Of a DNA stretch of 64,000 nucleotides, positions 42,614 to 51,264 are shown in pieces. This DNA is from Nostoc sp. CHAB 5836. Its GTDB lineage: Bacteria; Cyanobacteriota; Cyanobacteriia; Cyanobacteriales; Nostocaceae. The position numbers were made by a program, and so were the translations under genes. Location of the stretch: positions 19,780 to 83,779 of the forward strand of contig NZ_JAIVFV010000007.1 of assembly GCF_020829445.1 (NCBI RefSeq), written 5' to 3'. The notes under the pieces were generated by a model that saw only the letters and a list, made by a program, of their open reading frames with translations, did no database searches and had not been told where the DNA came from. Numbering within the stretch: position 1 is the stretch's first letter; every line of letters starts with the position of its first letter.

Positions 42614-42747
42614 ACTTTCTTTGCTAGCTATCGGATGAGAACATTATCGGTGAACAAGTGCATAAATCAGCAAACACTACTCCAATAACCAAAGTGAAGG
42701 GGTTCAAACCCGCAAAACAGAATCTCAAGTAAAAGGAGACTAGAAAA

Positions 42748-42966
42748 ATGAGAAGCAAAAGCCTCTTAGTAGAAGACTTGAATTTATTTGAAGAACTGGA
42801 CAATCAAACTGCTGAGTGTGTGGGAGGCGGACAGTCAGCACCGCAAAAAGTATTACTTTTTCCTTTGCCTCATCCTGGCTGTCCCCCTGGTTGGATACCA
42901 GCGTTACCACCTCTTAATCCTCAGCTAGGCTGTATTCCTAATACCATAGTTTCCCGAAAAGACTAG
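42748..42966 (+). CDS. Double-glycine-leader Pro/Cys-rich peptide
   Basis: A 72-residue protein behind AAAGGAGA. The leader (1-28) ends NLFEELDNQTAECVGGG. The predicted core of about 44 residues (QSAPQKVLLFPLPHPGCPPG.., then NPQLGCIPNTIVSRKD) is rich in Pro and has two cysteines, 20 residues apart, that could form one loop. No family recognised. It is a candidate secreted peptide of the exporter at 44177. A terminator follows at 43201. Confidence 0.75.
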   Translation: MRSKSLLVEDLNLFEELDNQTAECVGGGQSAPQKVLLFPLPHPGCPPGWIPALPPLNPQLGCIPNTIVSRKD

Positions 42967-43028
42967 ACTGCTCTATAGTAAGCCGCAGAAAGAGTTGACC
43001 AAATTGAAGGCTCTTGATATAGTCTTAA

Positions 43029-43190
43029 CTTTACGACAAAGACCCTTTCGATGATTATATGGGTGGCTACGTCACTCTTAACACAAAAGCAGGAAGTTGG
43101 AACCGTGGCGGCTACGTCACCACACTAAGTCCAGGAAACTATTATTTTGGGCTTAACATAACTACTCAAAAATCTGAGCTAAAAAGCTAG
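43029..43190 (+). pseudogene. Remnant of a cargo-type protein, no start codon
   Basis: An open stretch of 53 codons follows an in-frame stop: LYDKDPFDDYMGGYVTLNTK.., GGYVTTLSPGNYYFGLN.., ending QKSELKS. It contains a repeated GGYVT-L unit and reads like the C-terminal part of a small beta-rich extracellular protein. No start, ribosome site or leader precedes it, so it is probably a decayed cargo gene. Its last codons overlap sequence also present after the 40021 stop (AAAAATCTGAGCTAAAAAGC). Confidence 0.45.
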
Positions 43191-43200
43191 GCACATAATA

Positions 43201-43229
43201 AAATCGGGGTATTTGCCCCGATTTTATTA
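43201..43229 (+). terminator. Rho-independent terminator in exporter locus 2
   Basis: AAATCGGGG and CCCCGATTT form a perfect 9-bp stem with a 6-base loop, followed by TATTATG. The surrounding 150 bp resembles the region at 40180-40340, including the box, so terminator and following promoter region were duplicated together. Confidence 0.8.
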
Positions 43230-43284
43230 TGCATAATGATTTGCAATTTTTTTCAAAATAGTTCCGATCTCAGTGCATAAAGAC

Positions 43285-43301
43285 TAAAAGTCATCGTAGA
43301 G
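43285..43301 (+). promoter_or_regulatory. Cargo-upstream box, copy 4
   Basis: TAAAAGTCATCGTAGAG, preceded by GTGCATAAAGAC and followed by AGTGATATGCAGAGA. It lies 201 bp before the start at 43502. Confidence 0.65.
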
Positions 43302-43501
43302 AGTGATATGCAGAGAAGTTGATTTAGTAAGTAAGACTAAAAAGATGCTTTCTTTGGGGACTAGCGGAATCATTGAATAAGTTCGTCAAATACAGAACAA
43401 AATTTCCATAGTTACAGCCGCAAATTTATTCCACAAATATGCAACTTTTTAAAAGTTACCTAATTATCTCTGCATGACCTAATTAAACAAGGAGAAAAAC
43501 C

Positions 43502-43933
43502 ATGTTAAATATCTACAGCATGACCTCTAGTTCTAACTCTTCTGTTGTTAGTCAAGAACAACTGTTCACCGAATTAACTCCCGAAGAAGGAGCAATTCTT
43601 GAGGGAGGAAAGTATATAGTTTTAATTAGAGATGCCGGTCCAGCTAGGGCCAGCGTGCCTATCGCATTCAAAGGAGATTTCCAGCGTGTTGCGGCCAACC
43701 CGACGGTTCTTCAAATAACAAATAGCACTAAGTACAATTTGTTCTATGACTTAGCCTATGATGATCCTAGCGCTGGCAGTAATCTTCCCATTGCCCCAGG
43801 GCAAGTTTCAGATTTTCTAGGTCTAGATCCAATAGCTATAGCAAGTTGGGATCTTAGTCTACTGCTACCAGGGGTACAAAATCAGACTCAGGAGCTAGCA
43901 CCAGGAAGAAGATATGAATTTTACGAAGCTTAA
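43502..43933 (+). CDS. Double-glycine-leader protein with unknown beta-rich core
   Basis: A 143-residue protein behind AAGGAG. The leader (1-36) ends QLFTELTPEEGAILEGG, close to that of 40574. The predicted core of 107 residues (KYIVLIRDAGPARASVPIAF.., LPIAPGQVSDFLGLDP, LAPGRRYEFYEA) has no cysteine and looks like an all-beta fold. No family recognised. It directly precedes the exporter gene at 44177. A terminator-like hairpin (44120-44153) separates the two. Confidence 0.78.
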   Translation: MLNIYSMTSSSNSSVVSQEQLFTELTPEEGAILEGGKYIVLIRDAGPARASVPIAFKGDFQRVAANPTVLQITNSTKYNLFYDLAYDDPSAGSNLPIAPGQVSDFLGLDPIAIASWDLSLLLPGVQNQTQELAPGRRYEFYEA

Positions 43934-44119
43934 CTGAACTGGTTGTCTGACATCCTAAGGAGTCCCTACTCAGTTAGACCTAATAGTAAAGAGTGGGGTA
44001 GACATCTTTGAGCGATCGCCATCGGTGCGTCTTGAGGGACTGCCAAGCGATCGCTCTTACCAACTACTTTTGACTATACCCCAAACAGTCAAAAATCTGA
44101 ATGGAAAAAATAAACACTT

Positions 44120-44153
44120 AATACAATCGGGTCACAAGACTCGATTGTATTTT
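44120..44153 (+). terminator. Terminator or attenuator before the exporter gene
   Basis: AATACAATCGGGTC and GACTCGATTGTATT form a 14-bp stem with one G-T pair and a 4-base loop, followed by TTCTCG. It ends 24 bp before the exporter ATG. It may terminate cargo transcripts and limit exporter expression relative to cargo. Confidence 0.7.
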
Positions 44154-44176
44154 CTCGCCAATCATCACACGAGAAA

Positions 44177-46396
44177 ATGAAATACCAAATAGTCCTCCAA
44201 CACAGTGAAGAAGACTGCGGTGCAGCAAGTCTTGCGACCATTGCCAAACACTACGGACGCACATTTACCCTCAACCGCGTCCGCGAAGCCGTAGGTACAG
44301 GTTCTAGAGGAACATCCTTGCTGGGATTGAAGCGGGGTGCAGAAGTACTAGGATTCAACGCCCGCCAAGTTAAAGCCAGCCCCGAATTAATCGACCAATT
44401 AGATCAAGCTCCCCTACCAGCAGTTATCCACTGGAAAGGCTACCACTGGGTCGTATTATACGGGCAAAAAGGCAAAAAATACGTCATCGCCGACCCTGGT
44501 GTTGGTATTCGTTACCTTACCCGTCAAGAGTTAATGGTAGGTTGGGGTAATGGCGTCATGTTACTACTGACCCCAGACGACAGTCGTTTTTATCAACAAG
44601 AATCAGATAAAATTGGCGGTTTGGGAAGATATCTGCAACGGGTTTGGCCTTATCGTTCTATTCTCGCCCAAGCGATCGCCATTAACATCGCCATTGGACT
44701 ACTTTCTTTGGCATCTCCCTTCATGATGCAACTCCTCACCGATGATGTCTTAGTACGAGGTGATACCCAACTACTAACCACCGTCGCCATTGGCGTTATC
44801 GCCATGAACTTAATTAGAAGCGCCATTAGTTTAGTCCAATCTCACCTCATTGGTCACTTTGGTCAAAGATTGCAATTAGGACTAATTCTAGAATACGGAC
44901 GCAAACTCTTACATTTACCCCTATCCTACTTTGAAGGACGACGCAGTGGAGAAGTTGTCAGCCGCATTGCCGATGTCAAAGCCATCAATAACTTAGTTTC
45001 CCAAATTGTCCTGGGATTACCCAGTCAATTCTTTATTGCTGTAATTTCCTTGGGTTTTATGCTCTTTTACAGTTGGGAACTAACTCTCGCTTCCATAGTT
45101 GCATTTATAGTTGTCACGGGTGTTAACCTGCTTTTCTTACCCGCGATGCGCCAGAAAACCCGAAATCTGATTGTTTCTGGTACAGAAAACCAAGGTTTTT
45201 TGGTAGAAACATTTCGCGGCATTCAAGTATTAAAAACTACCCAAGCCACTCCCCAAGCTTGGTCAGAATACCAAGGGAATTATGGTCGTCTTGCCAACTT
45301 GGGCTGGAGTATGATGAAACTGGGACTGTATAGCAGTACAGTTACTGGTATTCTTTCCACCTTCATTAGTATTGGCATCCTTTGGATGGGTAGCTATTTA
45401 GTCATTAATCGCACCTTAACAATCGGTCAATTAATGGCATATAACGGCATGAGTGGCAACTTTCTGGGATTCTTAGGTGCTGCCATCGGCTTAGTAGATG
45501 AGTTTATCACAGCCCAGATAGTCCTTCAACGGATGACAGAAGTGATTGATGCTACTCCAGAATCCGAAAATGACTTTAAAAAGCCTTGGGCACAAATTCC
45601 TGGGAATGCAGATATTACTTGCACTGAACTTAACTTTCATCACGCAGGTAGAGTTGACCTCCTACAAGATTTTTTCTTAACTATTCCTGGCGGTAAAGTT
45701 ATTGCTTTAATTGGCAAATCTGGCTGTGGTAAAAGTACCCTGGCGAAATTGCTGACTGGCTTATATAAAGTCGAGTCTGGCAATATTCGTTATGGTTTTT
45801 ATAATCAGCAAGACCTATCCTTAGAATGTCTACGTCAACAAGTGGTATTAGTTCCTCAAGAACCCCACTTTTGGAGTCGTTCTATTATTGATAACTTTCA
45901 GTTTAGCTATCCCCATATTAGTTTTGAAGAAATTGTCAAAGCTTGTCAAATTGCAGGTGCAGATGAATTTATTAGCAAACTCCCTGATAAATATCAAACT
46001 GTTTTAGGAGAATTTGGGGCAAATCTTTCCGGTGGACAACGCCAAAGATTAGCCATAGCCAGAGCCATAGTTACTCAGCCAGCAGTCTTAATTTTAGATG
46101 AATCCACAGGCGCACTCGACCCAGTAAGCGAAAGACAAGTATTAGATAGACTTTTATCCCATCGTCACAATCAAACGACTATTTTAATTAGTCACCGTCC
46201 CAAGGTAATACAGAGAGCAGATTTAATTGTATTTTTAGAACAAGGACGCTTAAAAATCCAAGGTACACCAGAAGAATTGCGCTCTTTACCTGGTGAACAT
46301 TTAGACTTCTTAGATGATATTTTCCCCTCTCAGAATGCCTTGGCGCTGACATCTTCTCCAGTTCACCGTAACGGTAAAACTGCCACCATTAATTAA
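44177..46396 (+). CDS. C39-peptidase ABC exporter, paralogue of 12835
   Basis: A 739-residue exporter. The C39 peptidase has Cys14 (EEDCGAASL), His90 (GYHWVVLYG) and Asp106 (IADPGVG). A six-helix membrane domain follows, with an ATPase carrying GKSGCGKST, LSGGQRQRL and VLILDEST. It differs from the first exporter mainly in a longer C-terminal tail (SQNALALTSSPVHRNGKTAT..). It cleaves double-glycine leaders and exports the cargo encoded at 39740-43933. Paired with the HlyD gene 87 bp downstream. Confidence 0.95.
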   Translation: MKYQIVLQHSEEDCGAASLATIAKHYGRTFTLNRVREAVGTGSRGTSLLGLKRGAEVLGFNARQVKASPELIDQLDQAPLPAVIHWKGYHWVVLYGQKGKKYVIADPGVGIRYLTRQELMVGWGNGVMLLLTPDDSRFYQQESDKIGGLGRYLQRVWPYRSILAQAIAINIAIGLLSLASPFMMQLLTDDVLVRGDTQLLTTVAIGVIAMNLIRSAISLVQSHLIGHFGQRLQLGLILEYGRKLLHLPLSYFEGRRSGEVVSRIADVKAINNLVSQIVLGLPSQFFIAVISLGFMLFYSWELTLASIVAFIVVTGVNLLFLPAMRQKTRNLIVSGTENQGFLVETFRGIQVLKTTQATPQAWSEYQGNYGRLANLGWSMMKLGLYSSTVTGILSTFISIGILWMGSYLVINRTLTIGQLMAYNGMSGNFLGFLGAAIGLVDEFITAQIVLQRMTEVIDATPESENDFKKPWAQIPGNADITCTELNFHHAGRVDLLQDFFLTIPGGKVIALIGKSGCGKSTLAKLLTGLYKVESGNIRYGFYNQQDLSLECLRQQVVLVPQEPHFWSRSIIDNFQFSYPHISFEEIVKACQIAGADEFISKLPDKYQTVLGEFGANLSGGQRQRLAIARAIVTQPAVLILDESTGALDPVSERQVLDRLLSHRHNQTTILISHRPKVIQRADLIVFLEQGRLKIQGTPEELRSLPGEHLDFLDDIFPSQNALALTSSPVHRNGKTATIN

Positions 46397-46483
46397 GATA
46401 GCAATTCGTTTAGCAGTTGTAAAAATCTCTGTTTTCTCTTTCTCCGTGTTCTCTGTGCCTCTGCGGTTTATTCATATTACATC

Positions 46484-47986
46484 ATGGTTAGCAACACAAA
46501 TTTTCTCCCCCCAATTCAAACAAACGAATTCCTCCCACCAATTACTCGTTGGACAACATGGGGCGGAATGTTTATTCTCTGCGTTCTCGGATTAGCTGCG
46601 CCACTTGCTGCAATTTGTAAGTATAAGGTTACAGTTCAAGCACAGGCGGTTGTGCGTCCGGCGGGTGAATTGCGAATTGTGCAAGCGGCGACTGAAGGTC
46701 AGGTTATGCACATTTATGTCAAAGAAAATCAACTTATCAAAAAAGGAGATGCGATCGCAACTATCGATGACTCCCGTTTGCAAACCAAAAAAAGCCAATT
46801 GCAAACTAGCATTCAACAATCTCAGTTACAACTAGTGCAAATTAATGCCCAGATTAGTTCCCTTAATATCCAGATTCAAGCTGAAACTGACCGCCTTAAC
46901 CGGATTATTACTGGCGCCCAAGCCGAATTGAGCGGCCGCCGTCGGGAGTATCAAGATAAAAATCTTACCACTGTTGCTGAACTTCAAGAAGCTGATGCCA
47001 ACGTCAAAATTGCTGAAAAAGAATTGCTGGCTGGGGAAGCACAGTTAAAAACAACACAAGCAAATCTCCATGCTGCTGAAGCTGCTTTGGGTGTAGCCCA
47101 GTCAAAACAGAAGCGATATGAGAGTGTAGCCAACCAAGGGGCGCTATCTCAAGATCAATTAGAAGAAGCACAATTATCTGCCAGACAGCAAGAGCAAGCG
47201 GTAAAGGCGCAACAAGCAGCAGTGGAGACGCAAAAACAGACAATTGAACGGTTACAACAAGCGGTATCTGCTGTGATTGCCAGAAGACAACGCGCCCAAG
47301 TTGCTGTAAATCCAAGTAATGCAGCAGTAACTGTTGCTACTGAGCGAATTGCTCAAGAAAAAGCCGGAGGGGAAAGTAACAAAGCAACATTAGAGAAGGA
47401 ACGCCAAGCTTTAGTTAAGCAACGGATTGAAGTTGAAAAGCAGTTAGAGCGTGATACTAGCGAACTCAAACAAGCCAAAATAAATTTAGCTCAAACTGCG
47501 ATCGCAGCTACCGCCGATGGTATCATTTCCCAACTCAATCTGCGAAACCCAGGTCAAACTGTGCGTGCTGGCGAGGAAGTATTGCAAATTGTCCCCACTG
47601 ATGCACCTCAAGTTTTGAAAGCTGCCGTGGCATCTGAAGATCAAAGTAAGTTAAAAATTGGTCAAAAAGTCCAAATGCGAGTCAGCGCTTGCCCCTACCC
47701 AGATTATGGTACTCTGAATGGTCAAGTGCAGACGATTTCTCCAGATGCGATCGCTCCTCAAAAGAATGGCACAAATACATCGATGAATGGGACTACTAGC
47801 CCAAAAGCTACTGCAACTGGTGCTTTTTATCAAGTGACTATTGAACCGGAAACTTTGGTTTTAGGTAAAGGGAAAAACCAGTGTCACATTCAATTGGGTA
47901 TGGAGGGTAGGGTTGATATTATTTCCCGTGAAGAAACTGTGCTGCAATTTTTCCTCCGTAAGGCGAGGTTGATTACTGATTTGTAA
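46484..47986 (+). CDS. HlyD-family membrane fusion protein, paralogue of 15444
   Basis: A 500-residue adaptor of the same length as its paralogue. One membrane helix lies near 29-48 (FILCVLGLAAPLAAI). The lipoyl-type halves contain RPAGELRIVQAATEG and ADGIISQLNLRNPGQTVRAGE. A long Gln/Ala-rich coiled coil lies between them, and the end is EETVLQFFLRKARLITDL. It bridges the exporter to an outer-membrane channel that is not in this window. A relic of a related gene lies at 40105-40164. Confidence 0.93.
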   Translation: MVSNTNFLPPIQTNEFLPPITRWTTWGGMFILCVLGLAAPLAAICKYKVTVQAQAVVRPAGELRIVQAATEGQVMHIYVKENQLIKKGDAIATIDDSRLQTKKSQLQTSIQQSQLQLVQINAQISSLNIQIQAETDRLNRIITGAQAELSGRRREYQDKNLTTVAELQEADANVKIAEKELLAGEAQLKTTQANLHAAEAALGVAQSKQKRYESVANQGALSQDQLEEAQLSARQQEQAVKAQQAAVETQKQTIERLQQAVSAVIARRQRAQVAVNPSNAAVTVATERIAQEKAGGESNKATLEKERQALVKQRIEVEKQLERDTSELKQAKINLAQTAIAATADGIISQLNLRNPGQTVRAGEEVLQIVPTDAPQVLKAAVASEDQSKLKIGQKVQMRVSACPYPDYGTLNGQVQTISPDAIAPQKNGTNTSMNGTTSPKATATGAFYQVTIEPETLVLGKGKNQCHIQLGMEGRVDIISREETVLQFFLRKARLITDL

Positions 47987-48186
47987 CCTTTTTCTTTTGC
48001 GAACCATTACCTAATTTTAAGTTTTAAAAACTTTACTCTTATCTAGTTACAATATCTGCTGAAATTAATTGTAGGAAAATCTATCACGACGGTTAGCTGA
48101 AAACATTTGAAGATGTGGCTCGAAACCGTGGCGTGATTAATTGCATATTCACAGATAAAAAATAAGCAGGCGAGGCTGGTTATGAT

Positions 48187-51141
48187 ATGGCAATCTGTGG
48201 AAAAAGGAATTGGCTCTTAGGTTTATTAAGAGTTTTTAGCATTACTGGAGTGCTTGCTCATGTCATATTTTGTTGTGAAAATCACGCTTTAGCCCAGATT
48301 ACGCCTGATGGAACATTGGGCGATCGCTCTTCAATAATTACTCCCAATGTCAATATTAAAGGACTTCCGGCTGACCGGATTGATGGTGGTGCAATTCGCG
48401 GTGCGAACCTGTTCCATAGTTTCCAGGAATTCAATGTCGGAGAATCTCAACGAGCTTATTTTACCAATCCTACGGGAATCTCCAATATTCTCACACGGGT
48501 GACGGGAAGTAATATCTCGAATATTCTCGGCACTTTAGGGGTAGATGGTGGTGCAAATTTGTTTTTTCTTAATCCCAATGGGATTTTATTTGGGAATAAT
48601 GCACGTCTAGATGTGGCAGGTTCCTTTGTGGCAAGTACGGCAAATTCTTTTGTATTTGGCAATGGGTTGGAATTTAGTGCAACGAATTCTCAGACTCCTT
48701 CCCCATTATTAACAGTTAATCCTTCCGCTTTACTATTCAATCAAATTGCTGCTGCACCGATTCAAAACAACTCAGTCGCACCAGCAGGAATAGATCCTGC
48801 TGGTTTTAATGCATTTGGTTTACGAGTCGGAGATGGTCAAAGTTTGCTGCTAGTGGGCGGTAATGTCAGCATGGATGGCGGCCAGTTAAATGCTTATGGT
48901 GGGAGAGTTGAATTAGGAGGGTTAGCAGCAGCTGGAAATGTCAATCTTCTTTTTAATGAGGATAATTTCAGCTTGAAATTTCCTCTTAATGCGACTCGTG
49001 CTTCGGTATCGCTTACCAATCAAGCGCGTGTGTATGTAGAAGCTGCTGGTGGCGGTAATATTGCTATCAATGCCCGCAATTTAGAGATTTTGGGAGGAAG
49101 TGGGCTATCTGCTGGTATTGCTAAAGGTTTGGGGACACCTAAAATTGTTGCTGGGGATATTACGCTAAATGCTACCGAGGAAATCAAAATTGCAGGTTCT
49201 AAAAGCAGAATTCGCAATTTAGTGCAACCAGGAGCAAAAGGTAATGGGGGTAACATAAGCATCGATTCTGGTGACTTCTCTCTAAGTGATGGCGCTCAAC
49301 TTGAAGCCTTAACTTTTGGACAGGGCAATGGGGGGAATGTGACAGTGACTGCAAAAGATGCCGTTTACGTTGCAGATGCTCGTATAACAGCAGAAGTAGC
49401 AGCAGGGGGTGTGGGTAAGGGTGGCAATATCGACATCAATGCTGCAACACTGACACTAAGAGATATGGCTCAACTAGTAACTGCGACTAGTGGTGCATAT
49501 GATACTCAACCAGCAGGTAGGGGGGATGCGGGGAATGTGAATGTGAAAGTTACCAAAGAAGTAGATATTGCAGATATTGTTTATACTGGTAACATTTTCA
49601 CTGCTACTGGGATTTACAGCAATCTAGAAATAGGTACAGTAGGCAAGGGAGGTAATATTACCATTGATGCTGGTTCCTTAAAGTTACGAGATGGCGCTCA
49701 ACTTTCTGCCGTAACTCGTGGACGAGGGAATGCGGGGAATGTGACAGTGATTGCAAAAGATGCTGTTTCCCTTGCAGGTAATGCTGCCATCTTAACCCAA
49801 GTGGATGCAGGGGGTGTGGGTAAGGGTGGCAATATTGACATAAATGCTGCTTCCCTCTCAGTACAAGATGGCGCTCAAATGATAACTATTACTAGTGGTG
49901 CATATTATACTCAACCAGCAGGAAAAGGGGATGCGGGGAATGTAAAAGTGAAAGTTTCTGGGGAAGTTGATATTGCTGGTGTGAAAAATGTTGATATTGC
50001 TGGTGTGAAAAATAGTTTTTCCAGTGCGATTTTTAGCTATGTGGATAGAGGTACAGAAGGGAATGGCGGAAATATTATCATTGATGCTGGTTCCTTGAAG
50101 TTACGAGATGGTGCTCTATTAGATGCACGCACTTACAATGATAGTAAGGGTGGCGATATTAGGGTGAATGCAAATGTCTTTGAAGCAACAGGTGGCGGAC
50201 AACTCACTACTACTACCTCAAGCAATGGACGTGCAGGTAAAATTACAGTCAATGCTACTGACAGAGTGATTATTAGCGGTAGTGACCCTAATTACAATCA
50301 CAGGGTTACTAAATTTCCTGGCAGCGTCGGAAATATCGGTGCTAACAGTGGCTTATTTGTCAGTTCCACAGGTTCAGGAATCACAGGCGACATCGAAATC
50401 AACTCACCCGAAATTACCTTAGATAACCAAGGTAAACTCAACGCCGAATCTGCATCTGGTAACGGTGGTAACATCAATCTCAACAGCAACTTACTCTTAC
50501 TCCGTCGCAACAGTCAAATCTCCACCAACGCAGGTACAGACAAATTAGGTGGCAATGGCGGTAATATCAATATCAACTCAAGATTTATTGTCGCCGTTCC
50601 CAACGAAAATAGTGATATCAGCGCTAAGGCCTTTACAGGGATTGGTGGTAGAGTTGACATTACAACCAACGGTATTTTCGGTATTTTGCCGCAAAAACGC
50701 CTAACCGAAAACAGTGACATTACAGCGAGTTCAGAATTGGGGGTGAGCGGGGAAGTAACTATCAACAGTCCAGATACTGACCCCAGTCGCGGCTTAATTC
50801 AACTCCCCTCTAATCTCGTGGATGCATCCCAACAAATTGCCCAAGGTTGCACTCCCAGAAGAGGAAAAAACGCTAGTCGTTTTATCGCCACCGGACGCGG
50901 TGGATTACCCCAAAGTCCTAATGAACCGTTGCGGGGACGAGCAGTGATTAGTGGTTGGGTAGATTTGCCACCACAAGCAACAACCATCGCGGATAAATTA
51001 TCTACTGTATCTATGACCAAATCTAGCGATCGCATTGTAGAAGCTCAAGGATGGATTGTCGATGCTAAGGGTGATGTTATTCTTGTGGCTCAATCTGTGC
51101 AAAGTTCTTCTATTCCCTCTGCCATGCCCTGTAGTCAATAA
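48187..51141 (+). CDS. Filamentous-haemagglutinin-type exoprotein
   Basis: A 984-residue secreted protein. The signal segment ends near residue 36 (ALAQITPDGTLG). The TPS haemagglutination domain has GANLFHSFQEFNV, ISNILTRVTG and NLFFLNPNGILFG. A beta-helix of imperfect repeats follows (for example GNVTVTAKDAV, GKGGNIDINAA). A 24-bp tandem duplication at about 49972-50019 gives VDIAGVKN twice. The C-terminal block GRGGLPQSPNEPLRGRAVIS precedes the end PSAMPCSQ. It is followed by a paralogue with almost the same last 90 residues. No TpsB partner in window. Confidence 0.93.
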   Translation: MAICGKRNWLLGLLRVFSITGVLAHVIFCCENHALAQITPDGTLGDRSSIITPNVNIKGLPADRIDGGAIRGANLFHSFQEFNVGESQRAYFTNPTGISNILTRVTGSNISNILGTLGVDGGANLFFLNPNGILFGNNARLDVAGSFVASTANSFVFGNGLEFSATNSQTPSPLLTVNPSALLFNQIAAAPIQNNSVAPAGIDPAGFNAFGLRVGDGQSLLLVGGNVSMDGGQLNAYGGRVELGGLAAAGNVNLLFNEDNFSLKFPLNATRASVSLTNQARVYVEAAGGGNIAINARNLEILGGSGLSAGIAKGLGTPKIVAGDITLNATEEIKIAGSKSRIRNLVQPGAKGNGGNISIDSGDFSLSDGAQLEALTFGQGNGGNVTVTAKDAVYVADARITAEVAAGGVGKGGNIDINAATLTLRDMAQLVTATSGAYDTQPAGRGDAGNVNVKVTKEVDIADIVYTGNIFTATGIYSNLEIGTVGKGGNITIDAGSLKLRDGAQLSAVTRGRGNAGNVTVIAKDAVSLAGNAAILTQVDAGGVGKGGNIDINAASLSVQDGAQMITITSGAYYTQPAGKGDAGNVKVKVSGEVDIAGVKNVDIAGVKNSFSSAIFSYVDRGTEGNGGNIIIDAGSLKLRDGALLDARTYNDSKGGDIRVNANVFEATGGGQLTTTTSSNGRAGKITVNATDRVIISGSDPNYNHRVTKFPGSVGNIGANSGLFVSSTGSGITGDIEINSPEITLDNQGKLNAESASGNGGNINLNSNLLLLRRNSQISTNAGTDKLGGNGGNININSRFIVAVPNENSDISAKAFTGIGGRVDITTNGIFGILPQKRLTENSDITASSELGVSGEVTINSPDTDPSRGLIQLPSNLVDASQQIAQGCTPRRGKNASRFIATGRGGLPQSPNEPLRGRAVISGWVDLPPQATTIADKLSTVSMTKSSDRIVEAQGWIVDAKGDVILVAQSVQSSSIPSAMPCSQ

Positions 51142-51264
51142 TTCGTTACTCCAATCGGGAGAGGAATTTCTATTTATCTAAGTATTTCTTCAGAAAAATT
51201 ATTACTTTTCACTACTCTTGGCAGAATAAAATTAGGCCAAAGCATTGAAGCGATCGCCAAAGCG

